A stretch of DNA of 64,000 nt from Ahrensia marina (GTDB lineage Bacteria; Pseudomonadota; Alphaproteobacteria; Rhizobiales; Rhizobiaceae): NCBI RefSeq assembly GCF_001293565.1, contig NZ_JXMU01000001.1, positions 1 through 64,000 of the forward strand. The letters run 5' to 3'. This document shows positions 1 to 8,483 of the stretch, piece after piece (the stretch's first letter is position 1; each line of letters opens with the position of its first letter). Below the pieces are notes generated by a model. That model ran no database searches. It worked only from the letters and a program-made list of their open reading frames with translations, and was not told where the DNA came from. Both the position numbers and the translations under genes were made by a program.

Positions 1-265
1 GCGGATAAAGCGCATAGGATTGAAACACCATCGCCAGCCCGCGGTCAGCGGCAGGGATATTATTGACGACCTGCCCGCCGATGGAAATCGTGCCGCTGGT
101 AATCGGTTCCAGCCCTGAGATCATACGCAGCAATGTCGATTTACCGCAGCCTGACGGGCCGACAAATACACAAAACTCGCCCTGCTCTATGCTCAGATCG
201 ACGCCCTTGATCACATCCGCAGCGCCATACGATTTACGCACATTGCTCAGTACCAAATGAGACAT
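1..265 (-). CDS. Sugar ABC transporter ATP-binding protein (UgpC/MalK type), cut by window edge
   Basis: This is the N-terminal 88 residues of an ABC ATPase; the rest lies beyond the left edge. It starts [14 protein letters not shown], has a Walker A motif GPSGCGKST and the Q-loop FQSYALYP typical of MalK/UgpC/MsmK ATPases of CUT1 carbohydrate importers. Its ATG directly follows the stop codon of the upstream permease (TAAATG), so translation is coupled. It should energise the importer formed by the two permeases and the solute-binding protein upstream. The regulatory C-terminal OB domain cannot be seen, so substrate and regulation cannot be read from it. Confidence 0.9.
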   Translation of the reverse strand, partial: MSHLVLSNVRKSYGAADVIKGVDLSIEQGEFCVFVGPSGCGKSTLLRMISGLEPITSGTISIGGQVVNNIPAADRGLAMVFQSYALYP

Positions 266-1324
266 TTATTTACCCCCGGTGGACGCGATACCCGTCGCGA
301 TATATTTTTGTAGAAATGCGAACACAATCGCGATCGGCAACAACACCAGCATCGTCATAGCAAGCAGATTACTCCACTGCGTATTCAAATCGCCCTGGAA
401 TGCATTCAGTGCCAGTTGCAGCGTAAAGTTGTCGCTGTCTGAAAGAACAATCAGCGGCCATAAGAAATCATTCCAGCGCCACATGATCGCAAGGATAGCC
501 AGAACAGCAATTGCCGGTGCGCTGAGCGGTAAAATGATACGCCAGAAAATCTTCCACTCACTGGCTTTATCCATGCGCGCCGCGTCCAGAATCTCGTCCG
601 GTATTGTGAGCATATATTGGCGCAGCAAAAACACACCGGTTGGCGTTGCCGCACCCGGAATAATCACACCCCAAAGACTGTCTGTGAGGTAGAGTTCTCT
701 GGAAATCATAAAGAGCGGCACAAGAACCACTGTTTGCGGAATCATCAATGTGCCGATCACAAGGGCGAGAACCACAGTCCTGCCTTTGAACTGATATTTG
801 GAAAGCGCGAATGCGGCCATTGAGTTGACGATCAACATAATGATTGTTGCGGTCGCGGTAATGAAAACGCTGTTCCACAAATAGCGGCCAAAATTAAACT
901 TCTCGAAAAGCTCGGTATAATTTTCAGTCGCCAGACGGAAGCTTTCGATTGGTTCGCGCTCTTTGATATTGACTTTCAAACGCTCGTCAGGCGCATCCGG
1001 ATCAACCATTTGCGCGATAATGCCAACGCGGCGTATCTGAGCCAGCGTTTTGCCTTCGTGCTCACCGCCTTTGATGCGATAGAGCGGCAATGGTTCGTCA
1101 TACCCGTCCACCATGACGGTTTCCTGAGCCATTGGCAGCAGTCTTGGCGGAAAGCGCAACAGATCAGCCTCGGTTTTGAACGATGAAAAACCCAGCCAAA
1201 TGACCGGTAGAAACATCAACAGTACGCCGCAGAATAAATAGAAATATGACAACCAGTCAGTCCAGTGTAAACCGCCCGAACCATTACCGCGTGTACGTGT
1301 CAGAAATTTTACAGGATTAGCCAT
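266..1324 (-). CDS. Carbohydrate ABC transporter permease, MalG-type inner membrane subunit
   Basis: 352 residues. It has an N-terminal membrane segment at about residues 26-46, then a large periplasmic insertion (about residues 50-150), then five further membrane segments. The EAA loop (EILDAARMDKASEWKIFWRIILPLSAPAI) is typical of MalG-type CUT1 permeases. The periplasmic stretch between the first two helices is longer than in E. coli MalG and seems to be a subfamily trait. It overlaps the upstream permease by 8 bases and abuts the ATPase start, so it belongs to one operon. The imported substrate is not evident; the neighbouring oxidoreductases suggest a sugar, polyol or sugar acid. Confidence 0.9.
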   Translation of the reverse strand: MANPVKFLTRTRGNGSGGLHWTDWLSYFYLFCGVLLMFLPVIWLGFSSFKTEADLLRFPPRLLPMAQETVMVDGYDEPLPLYRIKGGEHEGKTLAQIRRVGIIAQMVDPDAPDERLKVNIKEREPIESFRLATENYTELFEKFNFGRYLWNSVFITATATIIMLIVNSMAAFALSKYQFKGRTVVLALVIGTLMIPQTVVLVPLFMISRELYLTDSLWGVIIPGAATPTGVFLLRQYMLTIPDEILDAARMDKASEWKIFWRIILPLSAPAIAVLAILAIMWRWNDFLWPLIVLSDSDNFTLQLALNAFQGDLNTQWSNLLAMTMLVLLPIAIVFAFLQKYIATGIASTGGK

Positions 1325-2285
1325 CGACGTTCTTCCTGTTTGCCCAGAGTTGCAGGAATGTGAGAATGACTAGAACAACGGCCAGCATGATTGATGCGGC
1401 AGACGCGAGACCAAACAAGCGTGGCGTTCCGGCAAACCCTGTATTGTAGATATACTGGATAATAAATGTGGTTGCAGAACCCGGACCACCGCCGGTAAAT
1501 GCAAAAATCTCGTCAAATGTCTGAACGCCTTTGATCAGCGCAAGCACCAGAACAACAAGCATTGTCGGCATCAGCAGCGGCAGCGTGATACGCCTGAAAA
1601 CACGCCAAGGCGAAGCCCTGTCCATCATCGCAGCTTCATATACATCTCGTGGAATTGCCTGCAATCCTGCAAGTAATATCAAGGTATAAAATCCCATATG
1701 CGCCCATATCGACAAAAACACCGACCAGCCGAAAGCCCAACTCGGATCCAGTAGCCAGTTAAAACTTTCAAGCCCGATTGCTTCCAGCCAAGCGTTCAAT
1801 ACGCCCTCGCGCTGCAAAATCCATTTCCAGATAAGCGCGACAACAACAGGGGAAAGGAGAACAGGAAAAAAGAATACACTGCGAAAAAAGCCCCGCGCAC
1901 GAATTTTACGGTTCAGAATAAGCGCTGTCAGAAGCGAGAAGCCAACCATCAAGCCAACCTGCAGGATCACAAACAAAATTGTATTGTGAACCGCGCGCCA
2001 GAAGAAATCATCCCGGCAGGAATTAGGATCAACATAACTGCCGCAATCCAGAAGATAGTCGAAATTGCTTGCCCCGACATAGGGCCGGTTGGCAAGCAGA
2101 ATACCGTCACTGCCCGTCAACGAGTACACGAAATTGATGATGACCGGCAAAAATGCAAACAGGCCGAAAAGTATGAGATTTGGTAGAAGGAACAACCATG
2201 CCGGGTTTTTAAGACCCAATGTATCCTGCATCCACTTCATCGGAACTTCGATCAAGCGCATGAGTGGATTGAGCACTGCAAGCAT
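1317..2285 (-). CDS. Carbohydrate ABC transporter permease, MalF-type inner membrane subunit
   Basis: 322 residues from the ATG at 2285, chosen because GGGAGG lies about 8 nt upstream; an upstream in-frame start at 2315 has no such site. There are about six membrane helices, a short periplasmic stretch between helices 1 and 2, and the EAA motif DVYEAAMMDRASPWRVFRRITLPLL near residue 205. It pairs with the MalG-type permease to form the transport channel. It lies between the binding protein gene (78 nt upstream) and the second permease (8-nt overlap). The same SD-spacer pattern (GGGAGG..ACCAG-ATG) occurs before the binding protein, which supports this start. Confidence 0.9.
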   Translation of the reverse strand: MLAVLNPLMRLIEVPMKWMQDTLGLKNPAWLFLLPNLILFGLFAFLPVIINFVYSLTGSDGILLANRPYVGASNFDYLLDCGSYVDPNSCRDDFFWRAVHNTILFVILQVGLMVGFSLLTALILNRKIRARGFFRSVFFFPVLLSPVVVALIWKWILQREGVLNAWLEAIGLESFNWLLDPSWAFGWSVFLSIWAHMGFYTLILLAGLQAIPRDVYEAAMMDRASPWRVFRRITLPLLMPTMLVVLVLALIKGVQTFDEIFAFTGGGPGSATTFIIQYIYNTGFAGTPRLFGLASAASIMLAVVLVILTFLQLWANRKNVDG

Positions 2286-2362
2286 CTGGTTCCCTCCCCG
2301 TCGAACTGATTGCAATTAGGTTTAGTGCCGCCGATACGATAAATACCGGCGGCATTATTTTA

Positions 2363-3643
2363 TTATTGTACTTCAGAAAGAGCTTTTTTCAGGTCTTCTT
2401 TCGCGCGTTCCATTGCTTCGTCAACAGTCAGTTCACCGACAATGGCCTGCGTAATACGCTCAACAGAGATGTTGAACATAGCGCGGTTGTTTTTATAGCC
2501 CTGATAAGCATAGGCGATCGGTGAAATTTTGGACACTTGAGCAGCCCAAGCATTCAGCGCCTCAGCAGCGGCAGGTGATGTATCAGGATACTCAACACCT
2601 TTTTGGGCAACAGCTGCATGTGCAGGAATATTTTTCGTTTTCGCAGTCATTTCTGCGTAGTTTTCTTCCTGTGCGAGATAGTCAATTGCTTTTGCCACCA
2701 GTTCAGGATGTTCAGTGGAAGCAAAGCCTACAATGCCCGCACCGCCCGGCATACCGCTACAGCCGCCTTCACCACATGGTGTGCCGACAACTTCCCAGTC
2801 GAAAGCATCGCCAATCTGTTCGTCCAGCTTGGCAACCTGCCAACTGCCTGAGTAGTAATACACGAGTTGGCCGTTGATGAATTCCTTGTCGGCAGCCTGA
2901 TAGCTTGAGCCGCCTGTACCGGCCCATACATCACGCGCCATCGTGCCGTCATTGTGCCATTCAACGAACTTCTTCACATAATTGGTAAAGCCCTCGTCAA
3001 CGAGCATTCCCGTGCCGTCTTCGTTAAACAGCTTGGCACCGGCAGAAATTGCCGGTCCAGCGATTCGGTGGCCGGAACGGTCCATTGCCATCGGGAATTG
3101 TGTTTCGGTTTTCTCTGCAACTTCTTTGGTTGCCGCAGCCCAGTCATCCCACGTAGCATCAGGGCCAGGCACTTCAACTTCAGCCTGCTCGAATAGCGTT
3201 TTATTGATATATGCGCCAGTAATGGTCAGCTGCGAATGAAGACCATAGATACCGTTGTCGTCCGGTCCTTTACGGTACCAGTCGAGTGTTCCACCAAAAC
3301 TTTTTTCCCAATAGTCCGCATCAACATACGGTGTCAGATCAAGATAATATTGAGCAAGACCGCCAAGGTCGGTCAGCTTTGCCATATCCGGCGCATCACC
3401 GGCAGCAAGCTGTACAGGCAGGCTTTCAAGAATAGCTTTATACGGCACTTCATCAATCTTGACCGTTACGCCCGGATTCTCCTCCTCGAAGCGGTCAAAG
3501 ATTTCGCGCGCAGTGGCACATTCCGTGCCGTCACTGGAACACATATAGGTAATTTCCTGAGCAAATGACATTCCCGTGCCAACTGCCATACCGGTAATAG
3601 CTGTCGCCGAAGCGAGCAGAATCTTCATTGAGTTTATAGACAT
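2363..3643 (-). CDS. Extracellular solute-binding protein of a sugar ABC transporter (family 1)
   Basis: 426 residues with a Sec signal peptide ending near residue 28 (GMSFAQ). The mature protein has the family 1 binding-protein layout (FEEENPGVTVKIDEVPYKAILESLPVQLAAGDAPDMA). Two cysteine pairs are visible (CSSDGTEC near the start; CGEGGC near residue 290), and the second lies in an unusually Gly-rich loop. An SD GGGAGG lies 7-8 nt before the ATG. It captures the substrate in the periplasm for the permease pair downstream. It is the fourth gene of a seven-gene operon that starts with three Gfo/Idh/MocA oxidoreductases. The ligand is unknown; the oxidoreductases suggest a sugar, cyclitol or sugar-acid derivative. 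Confidence 0.9.
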   Translation of the reverse strand: MSINSMKILLASATAITGMAVGTGMSFAQEITYMCSSDGTECATAREIFDRFEEENPGVTVKIDEVPYKAILESLPVQLAAGDAPDMAKLTDLGGLAQYYLDLTPYVDADYWEKSFGGTLDWYRKGPDDNGIYGLHSQLTITGAYINKTLFEQAEVEVPGPDATWDDWAAATKEVAEKTETQFPMAMDRSGHRIAGPAISAGAKLFNEDGTGMLVDEGFTNYVKKFVEWHNDGTMARDVWAGTGGSSYQAADKEFINGQLVYYYSGSWQVAKLDEQIGDAFDWEVVGTPCGEGGCSGMPGGAGIVGFASTEHPELVAKAIDYLAQEENYAEMTAKTKNIPAHAAVAQKGVEYPDTSPAAAEALNAWAAQVSKISPIAYAYQGYKNNRAMFNISVERITQAIVGELTVDEAMERAKEDLKKALSEVQ

Positions 3644-3685
3644 CTGGTTCCTCCCTGTGTGTCTATTTCGAACCCCGAAACGGGT

Positions 3686-4756
3686 TTAATCCGCTGGTGC
3701 CCATCCATTATAAAAGGCATCGCCTTCCTTAATCGGTGCCTGCACAGGCGTGCAGCTTCGTGCAGATTGATACATCATTGATACAATTTCAAGTGATCTT
3801 CTTCCATCCTCAATTAATACAGCATTTTTACCCTGATTTTGAAGGCAATCGGCCAGCGCTTCAAAAAATCCGGCAAAGCCCGCATGTGCAAAGTCTACCT
3901 TTGAAACCACCGCGTCAACATCCGCTTGGGTTACATTGCCGCGCGCTTCAAAAGTCCATTCGTCTTCAGCAGGCCGGTAAGGCGAAGTTCCGCTTGTCGC
4001 GGTTAGATTCTCAAACACAAACCGTAGCCTTGAAGTATCGGTTGCAGCACCCAGCGTAATAGAGCTGGTGGCCAAAGCGCCGCTTTCCATAACAAATGAA
4101 ATGGATGCGCAGTCTTCAACCTCAATGTCATTGACCCGTGTATCGACAAACGCATTGAGTTTCGCCACGCCGCCAAAAATAGCACACAATAGATCATGAT
4201 TGTGGATTGCATGACCGAGGATCGCGCCGCCCTGCTCGCCCTTCCAAGTGCCCCGCCATGGATTGGCATAATAGTCAGCCTCACGGTTCCAATGCGTCTC
4301 GATACTCGCAACCAGCGGCTTTCCCGCAAGCCCTGCATCAATTAACGCTTTTAATTTTGAAAGCGCCGGACCAAAGCGGTATTGAAAAACCGGAAAGAGC
4401 ATTTTTCCATATTTTTTGGCCTGCTCCGCAAGCAGGTCTGCTTCTCTCAGCGAGTTTACAAGCGGTTTTTCACAAACAACATGTTTTCCCGCAGCTAGCG
4501 CTTTCATCGACATGTCAAAGTGTAGATGCGGCGGCAGGCAAATATCAATTATATCAATATCTTCATTCGCCAAAACGGAATCAAATTCTGAAGTGAGTGA
4601 AATGGTTTTATCACCGCCGCAAATTTCCTCCGCTCGCGCTGTATCGATATCGCAAATAGTCACAACCTGAAAACGGTCCGGCAAAGCCTTGTAACCGGCC
4701 AGATGTTCGCGCCCGATACCGGCACCGATAATCGCTACTTTAATAATCTCACTCAT
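3686..4756 (-). CDS. Gfo/Idh/MocA family NAD(P)-dependent oxidoreductase
   Basis: 356 residues. The N-terminal Rossmann fold shows VAIIGAGIGREHL, and the family lysine motif CEKPL lies near residue 96 (HVVCEKPLVNSLREA). A C-terminal alpha/beta domain contains GGAILGHAIHNHDLL, with the His-x3-Asp pattern usual at the active site. Members oxidise or reduce sugars, cyclitols or glycosides with NAD(P). Its ATG overlaps the stop of the upstream paralogue by 4 bases (ATGA), so the two are co-translated. This is one of three paralogues in a row, which argues for a multistep oxidation or isomerisation of one sugar brought in by the ABC importer. The exact reaction cannot be read from sequence. Confidence 0.88.
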   Translation of the reverse strand: MSEIIKVAIIGAGIGREHLAGYKALPDRFQVVTICDIDTARAEEICGGDKTISLTSEFDSVLANEDIDIIDICLPPHLHFDMSMKALAAGKHVVCEKPLVNSLREADLLAEQAKKYGKMLFPVFQYRFGPALSKLKALIDAGLAGKPLVASIETHWNREADYYANPWRGTWKGEQGGAILGHAIHNHDLLCAIFGGVAKLNAFVDTRVNDIEVEDCASISFVMESGALATSSITLGAATDTSRLRFVFENLTATSGTSPYRPAEDEWTFEARGNVTQADVDAVVSKVDFAHAGFAGFFEALADCLQNQGKNAVLIEDGRRSLEIVSMMYQSARSCTPVQAPIKEGDAFYNGWAPAD

Positions 4757-5766
4757 GATGCTGCATCAGCCATTGCCTGTGCCTTCAAACCAAGCTCCAT
4801 CACCTTAAAGCAATGCGCCTGGCTCATCGCGGTCTCTGTACGGTTTTCTATATCGGCCGCCAGATTGGTAAAATACGGATAGCCTGCATCCGATGCATCG
4901 ATATATTCACAACGCTCCTTATTGACGAGGTAAACATGGTCCGTGCCGTCATTGCGCGCCACATCGACATATTTACGCAGCTCAATATAGCCTTCGGTTC
5001 CAAGAATGGTCAGTCGCCCGTCCCCCCAAGTTGGCAGGGCATCAGGATTGTACCAGTCCACACGAATATAGCCGTGGCCCTGATCACTGCGCAGCGCAAG
5101 TTCACCGAAATCTTGCAGACCTTTATCGTCAGGATTTGCATAATTCGCAGCAGCTGCCATCGTGACTTTTGCATCAGACGAACCGGTAAAGAATAAAAAC
5201 TGGTCAATCTGATGCGAAGCAATATCGCATATGATGCCACCATATTTATCTTTCTGGAAGAACCAGTCAGGCCGGATATCACGGTTCAGGCGATGCGGCC
5301 CCATACCGATAGTCTGTACAACTTTGCCAATGGCACCTTCTGCCACCAGTTCCGCGGCTTTCGTCACACAGGCAACCTCAAAGCGCTCGGAAAAGTTGAC
5401 CGACCAGATGCGGCCCGTGCGCGCGACACATTCCTTGATCGCTTCTAATTGCTCAAGTGTGGTGCAGCCCGGCTTGTCAACCATCACATCTTTACCGGCT
5501 TCCATCGCCTCAATGGCAAGAGCCGCGCGCTCCGATGGAACAGCAGCGATCAGCACGAGATCAACATCCGGATTTTCAAGAATTGCGCGGCGGTGTTCAA
5601 TACGTTTGACATCGGGAAACCGCTTTTCAAAACCATGTAAAGTATCCGGATTGCCATCTGTCCACCAACCGGTGAATTCAGAACCAATATCGATCATGTT
5701 CTGCGACATGCCATATATATGCCGGTGGTCGAGTCCAATTGCGGCAAATTTAATAGTTTTAGCCAA
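4753..5766 (-). CDS. Gfo/Idh/MocA family oxidoreductase (second paralogue, TTG start)
   Basis: 337 residues. The start is a TTG at 5766 with AGGAG about 9 nt upstream; no ATG fits the Rossmann N-terminus. The nucleotide-binding segment is a variant (FAAIGLDHRHIYGM) that lacks the classical GxGxxG. The catalytic lysine motif is VDKPG (DVMVDKPGCTTLEQL), and GGIICDIASHQIDQFLF carries the conserved His and Asp. The variant nucleotide loop and VDKPG place it in a different subfamily from its two neighbours. It is co-transcribed with them and overlaps the next gene by 4 bases. The substrate is unknown; a sugar or cyclitol oxidation in this pathway is the likeliest role. Confidence 0.85.
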   Translation of the reverse strand: MAKTIKFAAIGLDHRHIYGMSQNMIDIGSEFTGWWTDGNPDTLHGFEKRFPDVKRIEHRRAILENPDVDLVLIAAVPSERAALAIEAMEAGKDVMVDKPGCTTLEQLEAIKECVARTGRIWSVNFSERFEVACVTKAAELVAEGAIGKVVQTIGMGPHRLNRDIRPDWFFQKDKYGGIICDIASHQIDQFLFFTGSSDAKVTMAAAANYANPDDKGLQDFGELALRSDQGHGYIRVDWYNPDALPTWGDGRLTILGTEGYIELRKYVDVARNDGTDHVYLVNKERCEYIDASDAGYPYFTNLAADIENRTETAMSQAHCFKVMELGLKAQAMADAAS

Positions 5767-5792
5767 CTGAGCGGCTCCTCTTGATAAGATGA

Positions 5793-6851
5793 TTAATTAC
5801 TTTGCACATCGACAGCACATTTTTCAGCAGACGATTGAACAATGGCATCAATGAGATAATGGACTTTAAGCGCTTCGCGTCCGGAACAAACCGGCGCGTG
5901 ATCACCATTTAACGCATCAACAAAGTCCTCGATAATGCCGCGATGCCAGTCATGGGTGAATGCCATCGGGTCTGCGCCGCCGCCGGTACCGCCAGCCTCA
6001 CCGATCGATTCTTCGCGGCCATCCCGCCATTTGATCGTCAGCATACCCGATTGCAGGGTAACTGCGGCCTTTTCAAACTGGAAAGACAAAGATTCAGCCT
6101 CTCCCGGATAAATAGCCGTGCTGGCAACAATTGAGCCGATAGCGCCGCTTTTATAATCAACACCGGCAGACACGTAATCTTCGGATTCCATTTTATGAAG
6201 CGCACTTGTGCGTGCCATGGCCTGCACTTTGTCTGCTGCACCCGTCAGGCTTAACAAAAGATCCAGCGTATGAATGGCCTGACTGATCAAAACCCCGCCG
6301 CCGTCACGTGCATATGTACCCCGTCCCGGCTCATCATAATATGCCTGTTCACGCCACCAAGGTATACGCGCTTCAGCAATATGAAGTTTACCGAACGTGT
6401 CATTATTCATGAGCGACTTGAGTTTGACCGAAGATTCACGCACACGGTGCTGAAAGACAATGCCAAGCTTCACATTTTGCGCTTCGCACAAATCGACCAA
6501 TTCGCCGGCAGCAGCGCTTTTACGTTCGACCGGCTTTTCCATCAAAATATGTTTGCCCGCCTCAGCAAGCTCTTTGACAATTTCCTTTCGCGCATTGGGC
6601 GGCGTTAAGACAATCGCAAAGTCGATTGAAGCATCAGAAGCCACCTGCGCGACAGCATCAAAGGTTTGAACGCCATATCCGAGCAACTCACGCGCCTCAT
6701 CGGCAAATTTTCGTGCAGAATTCTGACTGCGTGTTAAAACACCGGCAAGCTCCACTTTTTCTGATAGATCAGCCAGTGCCAAAAGATGCGTCTTGGCTAC
6801 CATCCCGGCGCCAATGATAACAACGCGTTTGCGGTCCGTTGTATTTGTAAT
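5793..6851 (-). CDS. Gfo/Idh/MocA family oxidoreductase, first gene of operon, apparent ATT start codon
   Basis: The first in-frame ATG (6803) would cut off the cofactor-binding strand. Upstream of it the frame encodes RVVIIGAGMVAKTH, the expected Rossmann motif, and runs back to a TGA at 6865-6863. Between that stop and the motif there is no ATG, GTG or TTG, but an ATT at 6851-6849 lies 8 nt behind a perfect AGGAG (6864-6860). This gives 352 residues beginning (M)TNTTDRKR. The rest has EKPVERKSAAAGELV (catalytic Lys) and GGGVLISQAIHTLDLLL. It leads the importer operon and is divergent from the aldehyde dehydrogenase. A sequencing error turning ATG into ATT cannot be excluded. Confidence 0.82.
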   Translation of the reverse strand: MTNTTDRKRVVIIGAGMVAKTHLLALADLSEKVELAGVLTRSQNSARKFADEARELLGYGVQTFDAVAQVASDASIDFAIVLTPPNARKEIVKELAEAGKHILMEKPVERKSAAAGELVDLCEAQNVKLGIVFQHRVRESSVKLKSLMNNDTFGKLHIAEARIPWWREQAYYDEPGRGTYARDGGGVLISQAIHTLDLLLSLTGAADKVQAMARTSALHKMESEDYVSAGVDYKSGAIGSIVASTAIYPGEAESLSFQFEKAAVTLQSGMLTIKWRDGREESIGEAGGTGGGADPMAFTHDWHRGIIEDFVDALNGDHAPVCSGREALKVHYLIDAIVQSSAEKCAVDVQSN

Positions 6852-6865
6852 GGCTACAACTCCTC

Positions 6866-6876
6866 ATGTATACAAG
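6866..6876. promoter_or_regulatory. GntR-type operator candidate in the divergent promoter region
   Basis: The sequence ATGTATACAAG contains TATAC-AA-GTATA, a near-perfect palindrome that matches nine of ten bases of the TTGTATACAA core reported for several FadR-subfamily GntR regulators. It lies 1-2 nt upstream of the SD of the leftward oxidoreductase operon and about 145 nt upstream of the rightward aldehyde dehydrogenase gene, so one bound repressor could control at least the leftward operon. No GntR gene of the FadR type lies in the window, so the regulator would have to be encoded elsewhere. Confidence 0.4.
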
Positions 6877-7019
6877 TATATTTCATCTTATTAGCATCAA
6901 AAAACAGGCAATGACAAACAAGTTTTGATGACATGTGAGATATTTTTCGGCATGCAGGTTCCAAACCAAGTTTGTGCGGCAGTTCGGCATGAATAGAAAA
7001 ACCTGAAACGGAGAAACAG

Positions 7020-8474
7020 ATGCACCATCCCGACATTTGGTTTGAGACCGATAAGTGTTTTATTGGCGGCACATGGTGCCAATCTCAGGGCGAAAAAACG
7101 ATAGAACTTATCAATCCGTCGGACGGTTCGCCGATATGTCCAATCGCACAAGGTTCAAAGGCAGACATTGATGATGCTGTAGCAGCAGCACATTCAGCGC
7201 TTGATGGCGACTGGGGAAAACTGACCGCGCCCGAGCGCGGACGGTTTCTTTTCAAGCTTGGCGCAATCGTCCTTGAGAACACGGAAAAGCTGGCCAGACT
7301 GGAAGCGCTTGACGTCGGAAAACCGCTCAGTCAGGCGCGCGCAGATGTAGTTGCACTTTCGCGATATCTGGAATTTTACGGCGGCGCGGTTGATAAAATT
7401 CATGGCGCAACGATCCCCTATCTTGATGGCTACACAGTCTACACATTGCGCGAACCGCATGGCGTAACCGGACATATTATTCCGTGGAATTACCCCATGC
7501 AGATTATTGGCCGGTCTGTGGGCGCGGCTTTGGCAATGGGCAATGCCTGTGTCCTAAAACCGGCGGAAGAAGCCTGTTTGACCGCGCTTGCTTTTGCTGA
7601 TCTTGCAAAACAGATTGGTCTTCCCGGAGGCGCACTCAATGTTGTGACCGGTCGCGGCGACGAGGCTGGCGCAGCCCTCAGCAGCAACAAAGGTGTCCAT
7701 CATATTTCCTTTACCGGATCGGTTGCGACCGGCAGGTTGATACAATCAGCAGCAGCACAAAATGTCGTACCTGTTACACTTGAGCTCGGCGGAAAATCGC
7801 CACAGCTTGTCTTTGAAGATGCAGACCTGGATGCGGCACTGCCATTCCTTGTTAATGCAGGCATTCAGAATGCGGGACAAACATGTTCGGCTTCATCACG
7901 CATTCTGGTGCATCAAAGCCGTTATGATGAAGTCGTATCAAAAATGGCAAAGCGCTATAAAAGCCTGAACGTCGGTCCGGCTATGGATGATCTGGATCTT
8001 GGCCCCCTGATTTCGCAGCGGCAGAAATCTATCGTTGAGGAATTTCTTCAAAAAGCAGATGACCTTGAGACAATAGCAAGCGGATCCATCGTTGAAGGCG
8101 CCCCCGAGGGAGGTTCCTATGTAGCGCCGAAACTATTCGCCAGCACATCACCCGACCATGAATTGGCACAGAAAGAAATATTCGGCCCTGTTCAGATCAT
8201 CATCCCTTTTAAGGATGAAGAGGAAGCGGTGTTGATTGCCAACGGTACGGACTATGGCCTCGTATCATCGGTGTGGAGCGAAAACGGGGCGCGGCAGATG
8301 CGTCTTGCCAAACGCTTGCGCAGCGGACAGGTTTTCCTGAATAATTATGGCGCCGGCGGCGGCGTGGAATTGCCCTTTGGCGGGACCGGACTTTCAGGCC
8401 ATGGCCGCGAAAAAGGTTTTGAAGCCTTATACGGGTTTTCAACTTTAAAAACAGTTGCAGCGCGTCACGGTTAG
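7020..8474 (+). CDS. NAD(P)-dependent aldehyde dehydrogenase (betaine-aldehyde/gamma-aminobutyraldehyde dehydrogenase-like)
   Basis: 484 residues, the normal length for the class. It carries IIPWNYPM (NAD site), VTLELGGKSPQ with the general-base Glu near residue 255, and NAGQTCSASSRI with the nucleophilic Cys near residue 289. GGAG lies 6 nt before the ATG. It is soluble, with no targeting signal. It is divergent from the importer and Gfo/Idh/MocA operon and followed 9 nt later by an SDR, so it probably oxidises an aldehyde produced in the same catabolic route to its acid. The sequence does not separate betaine aldehyde from other aldehydes, and the name should not be taken as a substrate assignment. 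Confidence 0.88.
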   Translation: MHHPDIWFETDKCFIGGTWCQSQGEKTIELINPSDGSPICPIAQGSKADIDDAVAAAHSALDGDWGKLTAPERGRFLFKLGAIVLENTEKLARLEALDVGKPLSQARADVVALSRYLEFYGGAVDKIHGATIPYLDGYTVYTLREPHGVTGHIIPWNYPMQIIGRSVGAALAMGNACVLKPAEEACLTALAFADLAKQIGLPGGALNVVTGRGDEAGAALSSNKGVHHISFTGSVATGRLIQSAAAQNVVPVTLELGGKSPQLVFEDADLDAALPFLVNAGIQNAGQTCSASSRILVHQSRYDEVVSKMAKRYKSLNVGPAMDDLDLGPLISQRQKSIVEEFLQKADDLETIASGSIVEGAPEGGSYVAPKLFASTSPDHELAQKEIFGPVQIIIPFKDEEEAVLIANGTDYGLVSSVWSENGARQMRLAKRLRSGQVFLNNYGAGGGVELPFGGTGLSGHGREKGFEALYGFSTLKTVAARHG

Positions 8475-8483
8475 GAATTGCTC

